64,000 bases of DNA from Syntrophomonas sp. DTU019 (GTDB taxonomy: Bacteria > Bacillota > Syntrophomonadia > Syntrophomonadales > Syntrophomonadaceae), in the NCBI GenBank assembly GCA_913757435.1, contig CAJYDM010000001.1, positions 1 to 64,000 of the forward strand, written 5' to 3'. Numbering within the stretch: the first letter of the stretch is position 1; each line of letters begins with the position of its first letter. The position numbers were made by a program, and so were the translations under genes. Positions 8,931-17,688 of this stretch are shown one piece after another. The notes below the pieces were generated by a model. The model was not told the DNA's origin. It made no database searches and saw nothing but the letters and a program-made list of their open reading frames with translations.

Positions 8931-9698
8931 TCAACCGAATCTGCCGGTGATATAATCTTCTGTCTGTCGGTTGGCCGGGTTGACGAACAGCTCACTGGTG
9001 GTGTTGAATTCGATCAAGGCGCCGCTCAAAAAAAATCCGGTATAATCTGAAACCCGGGCGGCTTGCTGCATATTGTGGGTGACGATTACAATGGTGTAGT
9101 TCTTCTTGAGCTCGCTAATCAATTCCTCCAGTTTGGCAGTTGATATGGGATCTAAGGCCGACGCAGGTTCGTCCATGAGAATGACCTCGGGGTCGACCGC
9201 CAGCACCCGGGCTATTACCAGGCGCTGTTGCTGCCCTCCTGACATGCGATTGGCGGGTGAATTCAATCGGCTGCCCATTTCATCCCAAAGATTGGCGGCC
9301 TTGAGGCTCTTTTCCACAATCTCATCCAAATGGCTGCGGTTCTTAATACCGTGTATTCTCGGTCCATAAGCCACGTTGTCATATATTGACATAGGAAATA
9401 CGGAAGGCTTTTGAAAAACCATCCCTACTCGTTTCCTCAATCCGACCACATCAACCTCTTTGTCATAGATGGGGACTTCATCGAGATACACCTGACCTTT
9501 GATGGTAGTCCCTTCCACCAGATCATTCATTCGGTTTAGGGTGCGCAAGAATGTGGATTTTCCGCAGCCACTGGGTCCGATCAAGGCGGTAACGCGGTTG
9601 GCCGCAATGTTCATATCTATACCGCGCAGAGCCTGGTATTGCTGATAGAAAACTGCCAGGCCTTCACTTCTCATTTTCATTTTTTTAGGCTCCATCAT
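8931..9698 (-). CDS. pstB: Phosphate ABC transporter ATPase PstB
   Basis: A 255-residue ABC ATPase. Visible motifs are Walker [10 protein letters not shown] (about residues 42-50), signature MSGGQQQR, Walker [13 protein letters not shown] and the switch His in [11 protein letters not shown]. The segment [18 protein letters not shown] is typical of PstB. It powers high-affinity phosphate import with PstA and PstC at the cytoplasmic membrane. It follows pstA by 9 bases and has a good AGGAGG site overlapping the intergenic space. Confidence 0.96.
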   Translation of the reverse strand: MMEPKKMKMRSEGLAVFYQQYQALRGIDMNIAANRVTALIGPSGCGKSTFLRTLNRMNDLVEGTTIKGQVYLDEVPIYDKEVDVVGLRKRVGMVFQKPSVFPMSIYDNVAYGPRIHGIKNRSHLDEIVEKSLKAANLWDEMGSRLNSPANRMSGGQQQRLVIARVLAVDPEVILMDEPASALDPISTAKLEELISELKKNYTIVIVTHNMQQAARVSDYTGFFLSGALIEFNTTSELFVNPANRQTEDYITGRFG

Positions 9699-9707
9699 GC
9701 TCCTCCT

Positions 9708-10544
9708 TCAGCGCACCGCCTGTGAAAATCTCTTTAAGCTTAGATTGGCCAGGTAATTGATAATCACGATGAGAATAACCAACAACAATGCAGTTCCAAA
9801 AGCCCTCTCGGCGGAGATACCTTCCATGGCCATCAGGTATAGATGCACTGCCATGGTGCGGGCCGGATCACTGGGGGCTATAGGCATTCCCAGGGAACTG
9901 CCCGCAGTGAGAATGATGGCCGCTGTTTCTCCTACCGCTCTGCCGATGGATAAGATAATCCCGGTTACGATTCCCGGCAAGGCCGATGGCAAAATCACCC
10001 TGCTCACCGTCTGCCAGCGGCTGGCCCCCAGAGCCAGGCTGTTTTCCCGGTACTCATGGGCAACCGCCAGAATGGCTTCCTGGGCGGTGCGGGTGATTGT
10101 TGGCAAAATCATGATCGCCAAGGTCAGGCTCCCCGACAGGATCGACCATCCCAGGTCCAGGAAGACCACGAAAAATACAAAACCGAACAGGCCGAAAACT
10201 ATTGAAGGTATCCCGGCTAGAGTTTCAGCGATCAGGTTGACCAGTCTGCCAAATCGGCTCTGGCTATGGGCATATTCCTGTAAATAAATGGCGCTGCCCA
10301 CCCCTACCGGCACGGCTATCAACAAAGACATCAAGGTCAAATATACCGTGCTGACAATGGTGGTGGAAATACCCCCGGCCCGCCCCGCTCTGCTGGGCGG
10401 CTGTAAAATAAAATCCAGGCTGATAGCAGATATGCCCTTTACGGCAATATAAGCTATGATGCTGGCTAAGATTAGGACTATAAACAGACCTGCCGACCAG
10501 AAGGCCGCCGTTATCATACGATCATACCATTTATTTTTTGCCAT
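9708..10544 (-). CDS. pstA: Phosphate ABC transporter permease PstA
   Basis: A 278-residue inner-membrane permease with six predicted helices and the binding-protein-dependent transport EAA loop (EYRENSLALGASRWQTVSRV). The N-terminal helix and the PSRAGRAGGISTTIVSTVYL segment fit PstA. It pairs with PstC to form the channel. Its start overlaps the end of pstC by 14 bases, indicating translational coupling. Confidence 0.95.
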   Translation of the reverse strand: MAKNKWYDRMITAAFWSAGLFIVLILASIIAYIAVKGISAISLDFILQPPSRAGRAGGISTTIVSTVYLTLMSLLIAVPVGVGSAIYLQEYAHSQSRFGRLVNLIAETLAGIPSIVFGLFGFVFFVVFLDLGWSILSGSLTLAIMILPTITRTAQEAILAVAHEYRENSLALGASRWQTVSRVILPSALPGIVTGIILSIGRAVGETAAIILTAGSSLGMPIAPSDPARTMAVHLYLMAMEGISAERAFGTALLLVILIVIINYLANLSLKRFSQAVR

Positions 10545-11418
10545 TTATTCCACCTGCCTTAGCGACTCGATTGACTACCAGATTTAAAGCCACTATAAAT
10601 ACAAACAGTACCATGCCGGTAGAGAATAGGGCCCCTTGATGATCTCCACTGGCATACCCCATTTCCAAAACAATGTTGCTGGTCATGGTTCTGACCGGAG
10701 CCAGTATACTATTCGGGGCAACGGGCGCATTCCCTGTCACCATTACCACTGCCATAGTTTCCCCTATGGCCCGGCCCATCCCTAAGACTATAGCTGTAAT
10801 AATCCCAGAACGGGCTGCCGGTATGATTACCCGGGCTATGGTCTGGTGATGGGAAGCACCCAGGGCCAGTGAGCCCTCAGCATATTCTTTTGGTACCGCC
10901 AGTATGGCATCACGGGAGATATTAATAACCGTCGGCAAAATCATAACCCCCAGAACTATGGCCCCGGCTAAAACGCTGAGTCCGTTCCCGCCCAGATGCT
11001 GGCGTATAAATGGAACCACTACCAGCAGACCCACGAAGCCATATACCACTGAGGGTATTCCCGCCAGCAACTCCACCAGACTGCCCAACATCCTGCCTAT
11101 GTGGCCTGGGGCGATTTCCGCCATAAATACCGCAGTCGCTATTCCTAATGGCACTGCCCATACCATGGCCGACACGGTCACCGCTATTGAACCCAAGACC
11201 ATGGCACCTATCCCAAAAATGCCTCTGGTAGGCCGCCAATCGGTATCGAAAATAAAATCCTGCCAGCCCACCTGCAGGAATACTGGCAGCCCTTTGCTGA
11301 AAATAAAAATGGTGATAACAGCAATTACCATAACGAATAGGCCAGCGCTGAAGGCCAGAGTCTTTTCGATAAAGCTTTCTTTATGGGACCGTCTTTTTTT
11401 TGCTGGACCCCTTTTCAT
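10531..11418 (-). CDS. pstC: Phosphate ABC transporter permease PstC
   Basis: A 295-residue permease with six hydrophobic segments and an EAA loop (EYAEGSLALGASHHQTIARV). I take ATG 11418 as the start (MKRGPAKKRRSHKESF) because GGGAGAAAAC precedes it. The longer frame reaching 11508 would cover a stable hairpin between pstS and pstC and has no ribosome binding site. It forms the translocation pore with PstA. Confidence 0.94.
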   Translation of the reverse strand: MKRGPAKKRRSHKESFIEKTLAFSAGLFVMVIAVITIFIFSKGLPVFLQVGWQDFIFDTDWRPTRGIFGIGAMVLGSIAVTVSAMVWAVPLGIATAVFMAEIAPGHIGRMLGSLVELLAGIPSVVYGFVGLLVVVPFIRQHLGGNGLSVLAGAIVLGVMILPTVINISRDAILAVPKEYAEGSLALGASHHQTIARVIIPAARSGIITAIVLGMGRAIGETMAVVMVTGNAPVAPNSILAPVRTMTSNIVLEMGYASGDHQGALFSTGMVLFVFIVALNLVVNRVAKAGGINGKK

Positions 11419-11435
11419 GTTTTCTCCCTTACTCG

Positions 11436-11461
11436 CCCCGGTGCCAGCTCTGGCACCGGGG
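11436..11461 (-). promoter_or_regulatory. Intercistronic stem-loop between pstS and pstC
   Basis: A perfect 12-bp inverted repeat (CCCCGGTGCCAG) with a 2-base centre lies between the pstS stop and the pstC ribosome binding site. No T-run follows it in the direction of transcription, so it is better read as an RNA-stabilising or processing element that raises pstS over the permease genes than as a full terminator. Confidence 0.6.
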
Positions 11462-11512
11462 ATGATCGCCATTCCACCTGATGTTGGGAATAAAATGCTT
11501 TCTCTCATCTTA

Positions 11513-12370
11513 TTACTTCACGCTGACGGCACCCTCTTCGACTATCAGCTGTTGACCCTCAGGGCTTAATATGAAATCGATGAATGCTTTGCTGAGTCCA
11601 GTCGGTTCGCCTTTGGTAACATAGATGAAGGGCCGCTGCAGTTTATAACTGCCATTTTTGACGTTGGCCTCGGTAGCTTCAGTCCCATCTATGGGCAGTG
11701 CTTTAACCTCCTGGTTGAGGCTGGATAAGGATACATATCCTATGGCATTCTTGTCACCAGCCACGGTAGTTCTGACCGCACCGGTAGAGTTTTGCACAAT
11801 AGCTGTCTTGATAGTATCCTTCTTATTCATGACTAAAGTGGTGAAGGCCTCTCTGGTGCCGGATCCATCTTCACGGGAGACCACGGTGATGGGGCCATCG
11901 GGTCCGCCCAACTGATTCCAGTTCTTGATGTTGCCCAGGTAGATATTCATCACATCCTCAGTTTTGACTGAGGCGATCGGGTTGCTGGGGTGAACTACTA
12001 CTGCGATACCATCCAGGGCGATGGTGGTATCAACCACACCCTTACTCTTTTCTTCACTGCTTACAGTCCGTGAAACTGCCCCTATCTGGGCGGTTCCTGA
12101 CACGGCAGCCTCGACCCCTACACTAGAACCTCCGCCTTGGACATTAATCTGCGTTCCCTTATGAGCGGCCATGAACTCCTCGGCTAAGACCTCACTGAAA
12201 GGCTGCACTGAGGTTGATCCCGCCACGGTCAGAGAACCGCTTAGAGCGGCACCATCCTTGGGGGCGGCACTGGGGTCTGTCTGGCCGCAGCCGGCCATCA
12301 GCAATACCGCTGAAAGTAACATTCCTACCATGAGAATACTACTGTGCTTTCTAACCGTGTATAAATCCAT
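11513..12370 (-). CDS. pstS: Phosphate-binding lipoprotein PstS
   Basis: A 285-residue extracytoplasmic lipoprotein with hydrophobic signal peptide and lipobox LLMAGC (about residues 23-28), then a PBP-like domain. Phosphate-contact segments are visible: VAGSTSVQPF, GGGSSVGVEA, SREDGSGTREAF. It delivers phosphate to PstCA. ATG 12370 is chosen because AAGGAGG lies 9 bases ahead; the upstream in-frame codon precedes that site. A Pho box lies 95-120 bases upstream. Confidence 0.95.
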   Translation of the reverse strand: MDLYTVRKHSSILMVGMLLSAVLLMAGCGQTDPSAAPKDGAALSGSLTVAGSTSVQPFSEVLAEEFMAAHKGTQINVQGGGSSVGVEAAVSGTAQIGAVSRTVSSEEKSKGVVDTTIALDGIAVVVHPSNPIASVKTEDVMNIYLGNIKNWNQLGGPDGPITVVSREDGSGTREAFTTLVMNKKDTIKTAIVQNSTGAVRTTVAGDKNAIGYVSLSSLNQEVKALPIDGTEATEANVKNGSYKLQRPFIYVTKGEPTGLSKAFIDFILSPEGQQLIVEEGAVSVK

Positions 12371-12464
12371 GCTTGCTTTCCTCCTTATCAATCACTGTTA
12401 AGTATTCATCACCTATAGAATAGGCGTTCAATGTAAAGGATAATCGCAAGCTGTTTTGCAATTG

Positions 12465-12492
12465 GGTAAATCCTATGTAAATTTTGTGTAAA
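12465..12492 (-). promoter_or_regulatory. PhoP box upstream of pstS
   Basis: Three direct repeats on the minus strand, TTTACA, TTTACA and TTTACC (12487-12492, 12476-12481, 12465-12470), have an exact 11-bp period. This matches the TT(A/C/T)ACA repeats bound by PhoP of Bacillus-type Pho systems. Location just upstream of pstS indicates activation under phosphate limitation by the adjacent PhoPR. Confidence 0.75.
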
Positions 12493-12526
12493 TGTGGGTT
12501 GGTATTATTGAGGCGGATCGGTTTGA

Positions 12527-14287
12527 TTATTTGAAGAAGGTGACCGAAAAAGTAGAGCCGATACCCAAGGTACTGTCTGCACTCACCTGTGCCTTTAATA
12601 CTTCCGCCAGGTGTTTGACAATGGCCAAGCCCAAGCCGGTGCCCCCGGTTTTGCGGGAGCGAGCCTTATCCACCCGATAAAAGCGTTCAAAAATCCGTGG
12701 TAATTCGGATACCGGTATACCTGGGCCATGATCTTTAACCCTGACAATGGCCCGGTCAGGTTGATCTTCCAGTTTAACTTCGATGCTGCTTCCCTGGTGG
12801 CTATATTTGATGGCATTGTCCAAAAGGTTGGTTATAATCTGCTCGATAGACTCAGCGTCACTACATATCTCAACAGCTCTTGGCAGTTCAGGATAGTGAA
12901 TACTCACACCTTTTTGCCCCGCTAAAATAGCCATCCTGCTTACCGTTGTGGCTATAATATGATTGAGATCAATCTTCTGCAGATTGAGGTTTACCGTGTC
13001 TGCCTCCAACCTGGACAAGGTCAATAATTCATTTATTAAAGTGCTCAGACGCTGAGCTTCATCGTAAATTATGCGCGAGAATTCAGCCACATTGGCAGGA
13101 TTCCGGCCTTCCTCATCCCATAGCGTTTCGGCAAATCCGCTGATGGTGGCTACCGGGGTTTTCAGTTCATGGGATACATTGGCCACGAAATCCCGGCGCA
13201 CCTGTTCCAGGCGCTTCATTTCAGATATATCATTGAAGACCAGCAGGATATCTTGACTGGTCTCGCCCTCGTATATCACCGGTACCACATTGACTTCCAC
13301 GGTACGATCTCCACGGGTGTGAAGGACGATGCTCTGCTTATTCTGCTTTCGACTCTGCCTAACCTCATCAACCATCTGCAGAATTTCAAAAGCAGTGAGG
13401 GTCTCAGTATAATTGCGGCCAATAGAATCAGCCTCTAACCCCAGAAGCAAGACTGCAGCAGGGTTGGCATATATTAAGCGACCCTCCCGCCCGATCAACA
13501 GGATACCGTTTACTGTGTTGCTGAGAATCGCCTCCAGGCGATCTTTGACCTCTGAGATCTGTTGCAGGTTCTGTTCTATATGCTGCCCCATGTCGTTAAA
13601 GCTAGCGGCTAGTATTCCCAGTTCATCTTCGCTATGCATAGAAATGCGCCGATTATAATTACCCCTTGCCATTTCCTGTACGGCCGAAGTTATCTCCCGG
13701 ATAGGCCGGGAAAAATAAGGGATAAGCACGAAACTCAATAAGAATGCCAAGCAGCCACATCCTAAGGCCACCATCAAAATCCCCATAAGTGCGTGGTCAT
13801 AGATGGTCTGCAAATCAGACAACGGCATTGCCATGCGTACCACGCCGCTACTCTCCTGGTTTGAGAAAGGCACCGCCACATAGAGCATATCCATCTTAAG
13901 GGTATCACTGTAGCGGATCTCCACCCCGGTTTTGCCTTGCAGGGCGGCGTAGACTTCGGGACGGGTGCTGTGGTTATCCAATTGTTGGGGAGATACCTCA
14001 GAATCGCCCCATACCATCCCTTGAGAGTTGATTATCGTCACTCGGGTGGAAGCGTCCCGGGCAGCGCTCACACATATATCCTGATAGCTGCGCACCAAGC
14101 CGTTATCCTGTGTGCGGTACCAGCACATGTCAGCCACCAGATAGGCTTCTTTGACCAATCTGGCTTCAAGGCTTTGCAGATAATAATTCTTGAACTGGTA
14201 ATAACCCAGTGCTGTCAATAAGCCCAAAAAGATGAGAATGGTAAGCAGGAAAGCGGTAAATAATTTATAGTGATAACTCTTATTCAT
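12527..14287 (-). CDS. phoR: Phosphate-sensing histidine kinase PhoR
   Basis: A 586-residue membrane kinase: TM1 near the N-terminus, an extracytoplasmic sensor of about 130 residues, TM2 around 170-195, HAMP (PIREITSAVQEMARGNYNRR), a PAS domain (ILSNTVNGILLIGREGRLIY), HisKA with phospho-acceptor His in VSHELKTPVATISGF, and HATPase with N box (NLLDNAIKY) and G boxes (VKDHGPGIP, GGTGLGLAIV). It phosphorylates the adjacent PhoP and is normally restrained by PhoU/Pst. ATG 14287 is favoured by GAGGAAG ahead; it overlaps the phoP stop. Confidence 0.92.
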   Translation of the reverse strand: MNKSYHYKLFTAFLLTILIFLGLLTALGYYQFKNYYLQSLEARLVKEAYLVADMCWYRTQDNGLVRSYQDICVSAARDASTRVTIINSQGMVWGDSEVSPQQLDNHSTRPEVYAALQGKTGVEIRYSDTLKMDMLYVAVPFSNQESSGVVRMAMPLSDLQTIYDHALMGILMVALGCGCLAFLLSFVLIPYFSRPIREITSAVQEMARGNYNRRISMHSEDELGILAASFNDMGQHIEQNLQQISEVKDRLEAILSNTVNGILLIGREGRLIYANPAAVLLLGLEADSIGRNYTETLTAFEILQMVDEVRQSRKQNKQSIVLHTRGDRTVEVNVVPVIYEGETSQDILLVFNDISEMKRLEQVRRDFVANVSHELKTPVATISGFAETLWDEEGRNPANVAEFSRIIYDEAQRLSTLINELLTLSRLEADTVNLNLQKIDLNHIIATTVSRMAILAGQKGVSIHYPELPRAVEICSDAESIEQIITNLLDNAIKYSHQGSSIEVKLEDQPDRAIVRVKDHGPGIPVSELPRIFERFYRVDKARSRKTGGTGLGLAIVKHLAEVLKAQVSADSTLGIGSTFSVTFFK

Positions 14288-14984
14288 TCCCGTCTTCCTC
14301 AAACTTGTAGCCCACTCCGCGTACGGTTTTGATCAATGCGGGCTGACTGCTGTCGGCTTCAATCTTGTCGCGCAGTTTGCTGACGTGAACATCCAGAACC
14401 CGTGTGGAAACTCCTGCCGGTGAATCCCATAAAACTTGCAGCAGGTAGTCCCGCTTCATCACCTTGCCCCGGTTTCTGAGTAATAGTGAGAACAGTTCGT
14501 ATTCCTTCAATGTCAGCTGCAAAAGCTGACCATGGCGGTAAATCTCGTATTGTTGAGGCCTGATTTCAAAGCTGCCGACCTTGACACAGTCTGATAGCGA
14601 TTGAGCTTCCGCTTTTATGCCTTTGCGGCGCAAAACCGCCTTGACTCGGGCTGTCAATTCCCTCACGCTAAAGGGTTTGGTTACATAATCGTCAGCCCCA
14701 AGCTCCAATCCCAGAACCCGATCAATTTCTTCATCCCTGGCCGTAAGCATTATTATCGGTATTGGTAAGCCAGCAGCGCGCATTTCCCGACAGATCTCCA
14801 GCCCGTCTTTACCGGGCAGCATCAAATCAAGGATAATAAGGTCAGGCTGCTCGTGATAGATAAGTTGGCAGGCATGCAGTCCATCGTAAGCGTATACAGT
14901 TTCAAAGCCAGCTTTGTTCAAATTGTATGTAATTAGCCTGACCAGGCTGTCTTCATCATCAACCACTAAGATTTTACCTGACAA
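14280..14984 (-). CDS. phoP: Response regulator PhoP (PhoB type)
   Basis: A 234-residue OmpR-family regulator: receiver domain with phospho-acceptor Asp in LIILDLMLPGKDG (about residue 53), acidic pair DDED near 9-12, conserved Lys in YVTKPF, then a winged helix (LTLKEYELFSLLLRNRGKVM ... VRGVGYKFEE). It lies upstream of, and overlaps, phoR. With the Pho box ahead of pstS it should activate the transporter genes at low phosphate. Confidence 0.92.
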   Translation of the reverse strand: MSGKILVVDDEDSLVRLITYNLNKAGFETVYAYDGLHACQLIYHEQPDLIILDLMLPGKDGLEICREMRAAGLPIPIIMLTARDEEIDRVLGLELGADDYVTKPFSVRELTARVKAVLRRKGIKAEAQSLSDCVKVGSFEIRPQQYEIYRHGQLLQLTLKEYELFSLLLRNRGKVMKRDYLLQVLWDSPAGVSTRVLDVHVSKLRDKIEADSSQPALIKTVRGVGYKFEEDGNE

Positions 14985-15010
14985 AGTTCTGCTCCAATTT
15001 GTTTAGTTTT

Positions 15011-15502
15011 CTACTCCTGTCCGCACTCTGAGGAGTCGCCCTTCAAGGTGTCCAATCCATGAGGCAAGACCGGCAGAACGGCTTCCAGGGATTCCCTCAC
15101 CCCTTTGACACTTCCGGGCATATTGATTATCAAAGTCTTGCCCCTAATGCCAGCCACACCGCGGCTGAGCATGGCTTTGGGTGTCTTCTCCATGCCGATG
15201 GCGCGGATAGCTTCAGAAATGCCGGGAACTGGTTTCTCGATCACTTCCATAGTGGCTTCAGGAGTCACATCGCGGGGGGCAAACCCGGTTCCTCCAGAAG
15301 TCAAGACCAAATCCAGCCTCATCTCATCACACAACATTTGCAAACGCTCTCCAATAATAGTTTTTTCGTCGGGGATCATAGCATAATATTCCACTGAGAA
15401 CTGATTTCCCAGCATGGTCTCGATCTGTTTGCCGCTTTTGTCTTCGCGTTCTCCCCGGCTGCCTTTGTCACTCATTATCAGAATGCCGGTCTTATAGATC
15501 AT
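15011..15502 (-). CDS. mogA: Molybdenum cofactor biosynthesis protein, MogA/MoaB family
   Basis: A 163-residue protein of the MoCF_biosynth fold. The family signatures are LVLTSGGTGFAPRDVTPEA and LIINMPGSVKGVRESLEAVL. It adenylylates molybdopterin before molybdate insertion. A GAGGTGG site precedes the ATG. moaE lies 350 bases upstream on the same strand, and the window carries a molybdopterin enzyme at 2-4 kb, so a cofactor role is consistent. Whether it is best named mogA or moaB cannot be settled here. Confidence 0.87.
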   Translation of the reverse strand: MIYKTGILIMSDKGSRGEREDKSGKQIETMLGNQFSVEYYAMIPDEKTIIGERLQMLCDEMRLDLVLTSGGTGFAPRDVTPEATMEVIEKPVPGISEAIRAIGMEKTPKAMLSRGVAGIRGKTLIINMPGSVKGVRESLEAVLPVLPHGLDTLKGDSSECGQE

Positions 15503-15852
15503 ATCGATTCCACCTCGCCTTTATCAATAGCATACCGCTCTTACGCGTTTCTGACTATCTGTCCGCATCTTGCGCCGCTCTAATTCAGAAGCTTGCATCA
15601 TAGAGGACCATCCAGTGGTCGATGGCCTTGCACTTATCGTAGTTATGAGGGCGGTGCTGACGTTCCTCCCAGCTTACATCTCCACTACGTTTTTACCGCT
15701 GTTCTTGGGTTACCCGGAATATTATAGTGCATTCCAGGCCTAAAAGTAATCCAGAGCCGCTCAGTAACCACCTCCGCTCTGATACCTCTTAGGCCGGTTG
15801 TCCTGGCCCACCTGCCATCATATGAAGCTTTTACGGTTTATCAAGATAACCT
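15503..15852. other. 350-base gap between moaE and mogA
   Basis: No supported gene. On the minus strand short open stretches change frame with stops, perhaps an eroded gene, but I recognise nothing. I looked for a molybdenum-cofactor riboswitch and could not make out its conserved elements. Confidence 0.4.
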
Positions 15853-16269
15853 TTACAATGACTGCTTATTCTCAATCTCAGTGACACATTCGTTTTTGAT
15901 TTTGCCGACCAGAAATTGCAAGGCCTCGATAACATGGGGCCTGATATCGCCACCAATCAGAACATACATTATGTCGTCGCCGACCTCAAGATGGCCTTCA
16001 TTAAGCCATACCTTTACGAAGAAGATACCTTCCATGGCATAGGTTTCAGCAATCACCACCTCAACCTGGGCTGCATCGTAGGTAAATTCCATTCCCAATA
16101 CAACGGAACCATCATCCATTCCTTGGCGCACCTGGGCTTTGGGCGTCTCCCGCACCACCCCGTTATGGACTAAAAACATTCCCGCCTGGGCTGCCTTGGG
16201 ATGCGCTTTGGCTTCTTTCAACCATTCATCAACAGATGGTCTTGCCTTTTTGCTGTTTTGATTCACCAT
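15853..16269 (-). CDS. moaE: Molybdopterin synthase large subunit, MoaE family
   Basis: A 138-residue protein with MoaE features: GMFLVHNGVVRETPKAQVR near the N-terminus, YAMEGIFFVKVWLNEGHLEV in the middle, and DDIMYVLIGGDIRPHVIEAL toward the end. MoaE with thiocarboxylated MoaD converts cPMP to molybdopterin. No moaD is adjacent. ATG 16269 has GGAGGAG 8 bases upstream; the in-frame GTG three codons earlier overlaps that site. The gene follows a terminator, so it has its own promoter or reads through. Confidence 0.8.
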   Translation of the reverse strand: MVNQNSKKARPSVDEWLKEAKAHPKAAQAGMFLVHNGVVRETPKAQVRQGMDDGSVVLGMEFTYDAAQVEVVIAETYAMEGIFFVKVWLNEGHLEVGDDIMYVLIGGDIRPHVIEALQFLVGKIKNECVTEIENKQSL

Positions 16270-16291
16270 GCTTAACACTCCTCCCAGAAAA

Positions 16292-16319
16292 AAGCTCCCC
16301 GGAGAGTTCCGGGGAGCTT
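16292..16319 (-). terminator. Rho-independent terminator after the zinc-ribbon gene
   Basis: AAGCTCCCCGGA pairs with TCCGGGGAGCTT across 4 bases and runs into a T6 tract on the minus strand (A-run 16288-16293). It lies 14 bases past the zinc-ribbon stop and just ahead of moaE. Confidence 0.85.
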
Positions 16320-16332
16320 GCAGTAGTTCGGC

Positions 16333-16644
16333 TTACCAGCTATTTCTGCGCGGTGCCGGTTTGTAGCAGTCTCTGCAATAAACCGGTCTGTCTCCGCTGG
16401 GCTTGAACGGTAAGGTAGTGTCTTTGCCGCAGGTGGCGCATACTGCAGCGTACATCTGGCGGTCTGACTGACCATATCCGCCGCCACGGTTTCCACCCAT
16501 CTGGGACTTGCGGGCAGCACGACATTCGGGACACCGGCCGGGCTCATTGGTGAACCCTTTCTGTGCGTAGAATTCCTGCTCGGAAGCAGTGAAGTCAAAA
16601 TCACGACCACAATCCTTACAGTTCAGAGTTTTGTCAGAATACAT
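16333..16644 (-). CDS. Small double zinc-ribbon protein
   Basis: A 103-residue soluble protein with two Cys4 zinc-binding units: C9-x2-C12 with CPEC around 38-41, and CATC around 69-72 with CRDC around 89-92. A Gly/Arg-rich linker (GGNRGGGYGQ) joins them. It matches small Firmicute 'probable zinc-ribbon domain' proteins (zf-trcl type), likely nucleic-acid binding but uncharacterised. An AGGAGG site lies 8-9 bases ahead of the ATG. It is monocistronic, with a terminator directly downstream. Confidence 0.8.
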   Translation of the reverse strand: MYSDKTLNCKDCGRDFDFTASEQEFYAQKGFTNEPGRCPECRAARKSQMGGNRGGGYGQSDRQMYAAVCATCGKDTTLPFKPSGDRPVYCRDCYKPAPRRNSW

Positions 16645-16982
16645 TAAAAAAAACCTCCTTGATTTGTTGCCCTACCAAGGGAAGCGCCTATCATCTGTTA
16701 CTCCCCTAAGTTGAAGCAATCGAGAAGGTTCGTTCATCCGCATGGGTATAGGGCTAAAATCAGTTTAACTGATTATTCCAAGATAATCAAATACTTGTCG
16801 TATATTATTTTTACAAATTATTTAATAATTATTCAAAAATCCTTATGACAGTTTTATACACCATGCTATCTCGGTAACAACTCGGTGTAATTATGAATAC
16901 ATTAACGGTAGAACTGGCAGATTCATGTTTTATTCCAAAAAAGTGTATACAAATCCAATCTTTAAGTTAGGAGGTAATATTA
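16645..16982. other. AT-rich divergent promoter region
   Basis: About 340 AT-rich bases between the zinc-ribbon gene (minus) and the Cys-rich trio (plus). It should hold both promoters. I tested for sporulation sigma motifs (a TGAATA at about 16894 with a later CAT...TA) but the spacing is wrong, so I cannot name a promoter class. Confidence 0.4.
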
Positions 16983-17636
16983 GTGGCTGAATTCAAAACG
17001 CCGCGTCATGCTATCCCCTGTTCCGCTGATCCTGAATACACCCAATCGGTTAAAGATCATGAAGATTTCTGCTGCCCTCCAGAACCGAGGCCTAATCCAA
17101 AGCCCCAGCGGCACCATAAAAATAAGATCAAGTTTGCTTGCGGGAATGGCTCCGGCCTGTCTCTGCCAGTGTTTGGCGGGGTATTATTATCTGCAACACC
17201 AGGTGCACCGTGCAGTTTCCCGTCCCTGATAGCAGGCAGCGTAAGTCTGGATACGTCTAAATTGGTTGATCCAACTGTAAAGATCGACTTTTCCAGTATT
17301 GTAAATTTTATCATCGACATTAGTGCTTACCAAGCAGGGGTTTTGATTTCCATCGATTTCCACCTTATCAAAATCTGCGATGGCAACAAAGTGCCACTCG
17401 GTACCTGGACTTATCATAAGTCGATCAACGCGGGCGGAGGTCTTCCAGGGGTGCAGTCGAACGGTGGCTTCGGGATTGAAGTCGATTTTAGGGAGCCTTT
17501 TAATTTCTCGTGGTGTGAATGTCAAGAATGCCCGGGCTGCTGCACTTATGTAGTCGAGATCAGCAATGTGAATTCATTTGGTATCGCCTCGGCCTCACTG
17601 ACCAATGTCAGCATCAGCGCCCTGGCTGTAGGTTAA
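16983..17636 (+). CDS. Cys-rich DUF4489-like protein, copy 1
   Basis: A 217-residue protein, first of three tandem paralogues. The N-terminal 45 residues are polar and basic, rich in Pro/His/Lys. The core starts at KIKFACGNGSGLSLPV, continues with VSLDTSKLVDPTVKIDFSSI, then KICDGNKVPLGTWTYHKS, and ends in the Cys cluster WCECQECPGCCTYVVEI. I recall this layout from DUF4489, a family of unknown role in spore-forming Firmicutes. There is no signal peptide. The start is GTG 16983 with GGAGG 8 bases ahead. A spore-coat or surface role is speculation based on family distribution and the beta-rich, Cys-rich sequence. Confidence 0.7.
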   Translation: MAEFKTPRHAIPCSADPEYTQSVKDHEDFCCPPEPRPNPKPQRHHKNKIKFACGNGSGLSLPVFGGVLLSATPGAPCSFPSLIAGSVSLDTSKLVDPTVKIDFSSIVNFIIDISAYQAGVLISIDFHLIKICDGNKVPLGTWTYHKSINAGGGLPGVQSNGGFGIEVDFREPFNFSWCECQECPGCCTYVVEISNVNSFGIASASLTNVSISALAVG

Positions 17637-17688
17637 GCTCCCCGCCTATTTCCTAGAATTTAATTAATATTGGGAGGTAGATACAATT

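Noticed and set aside
15503-15852. Molybdenum-cofactor riboswitch between moaE and mogA
   Set aside because: The conserved Moco motif elements could not be found on the minus strand.
16894-16932. Sporulation (SigG-like) promoter for the Cys-rich trio
   Set aside because: TGAATA and CATGTTTTA are present but about 24 bases apart, too far for SigG.
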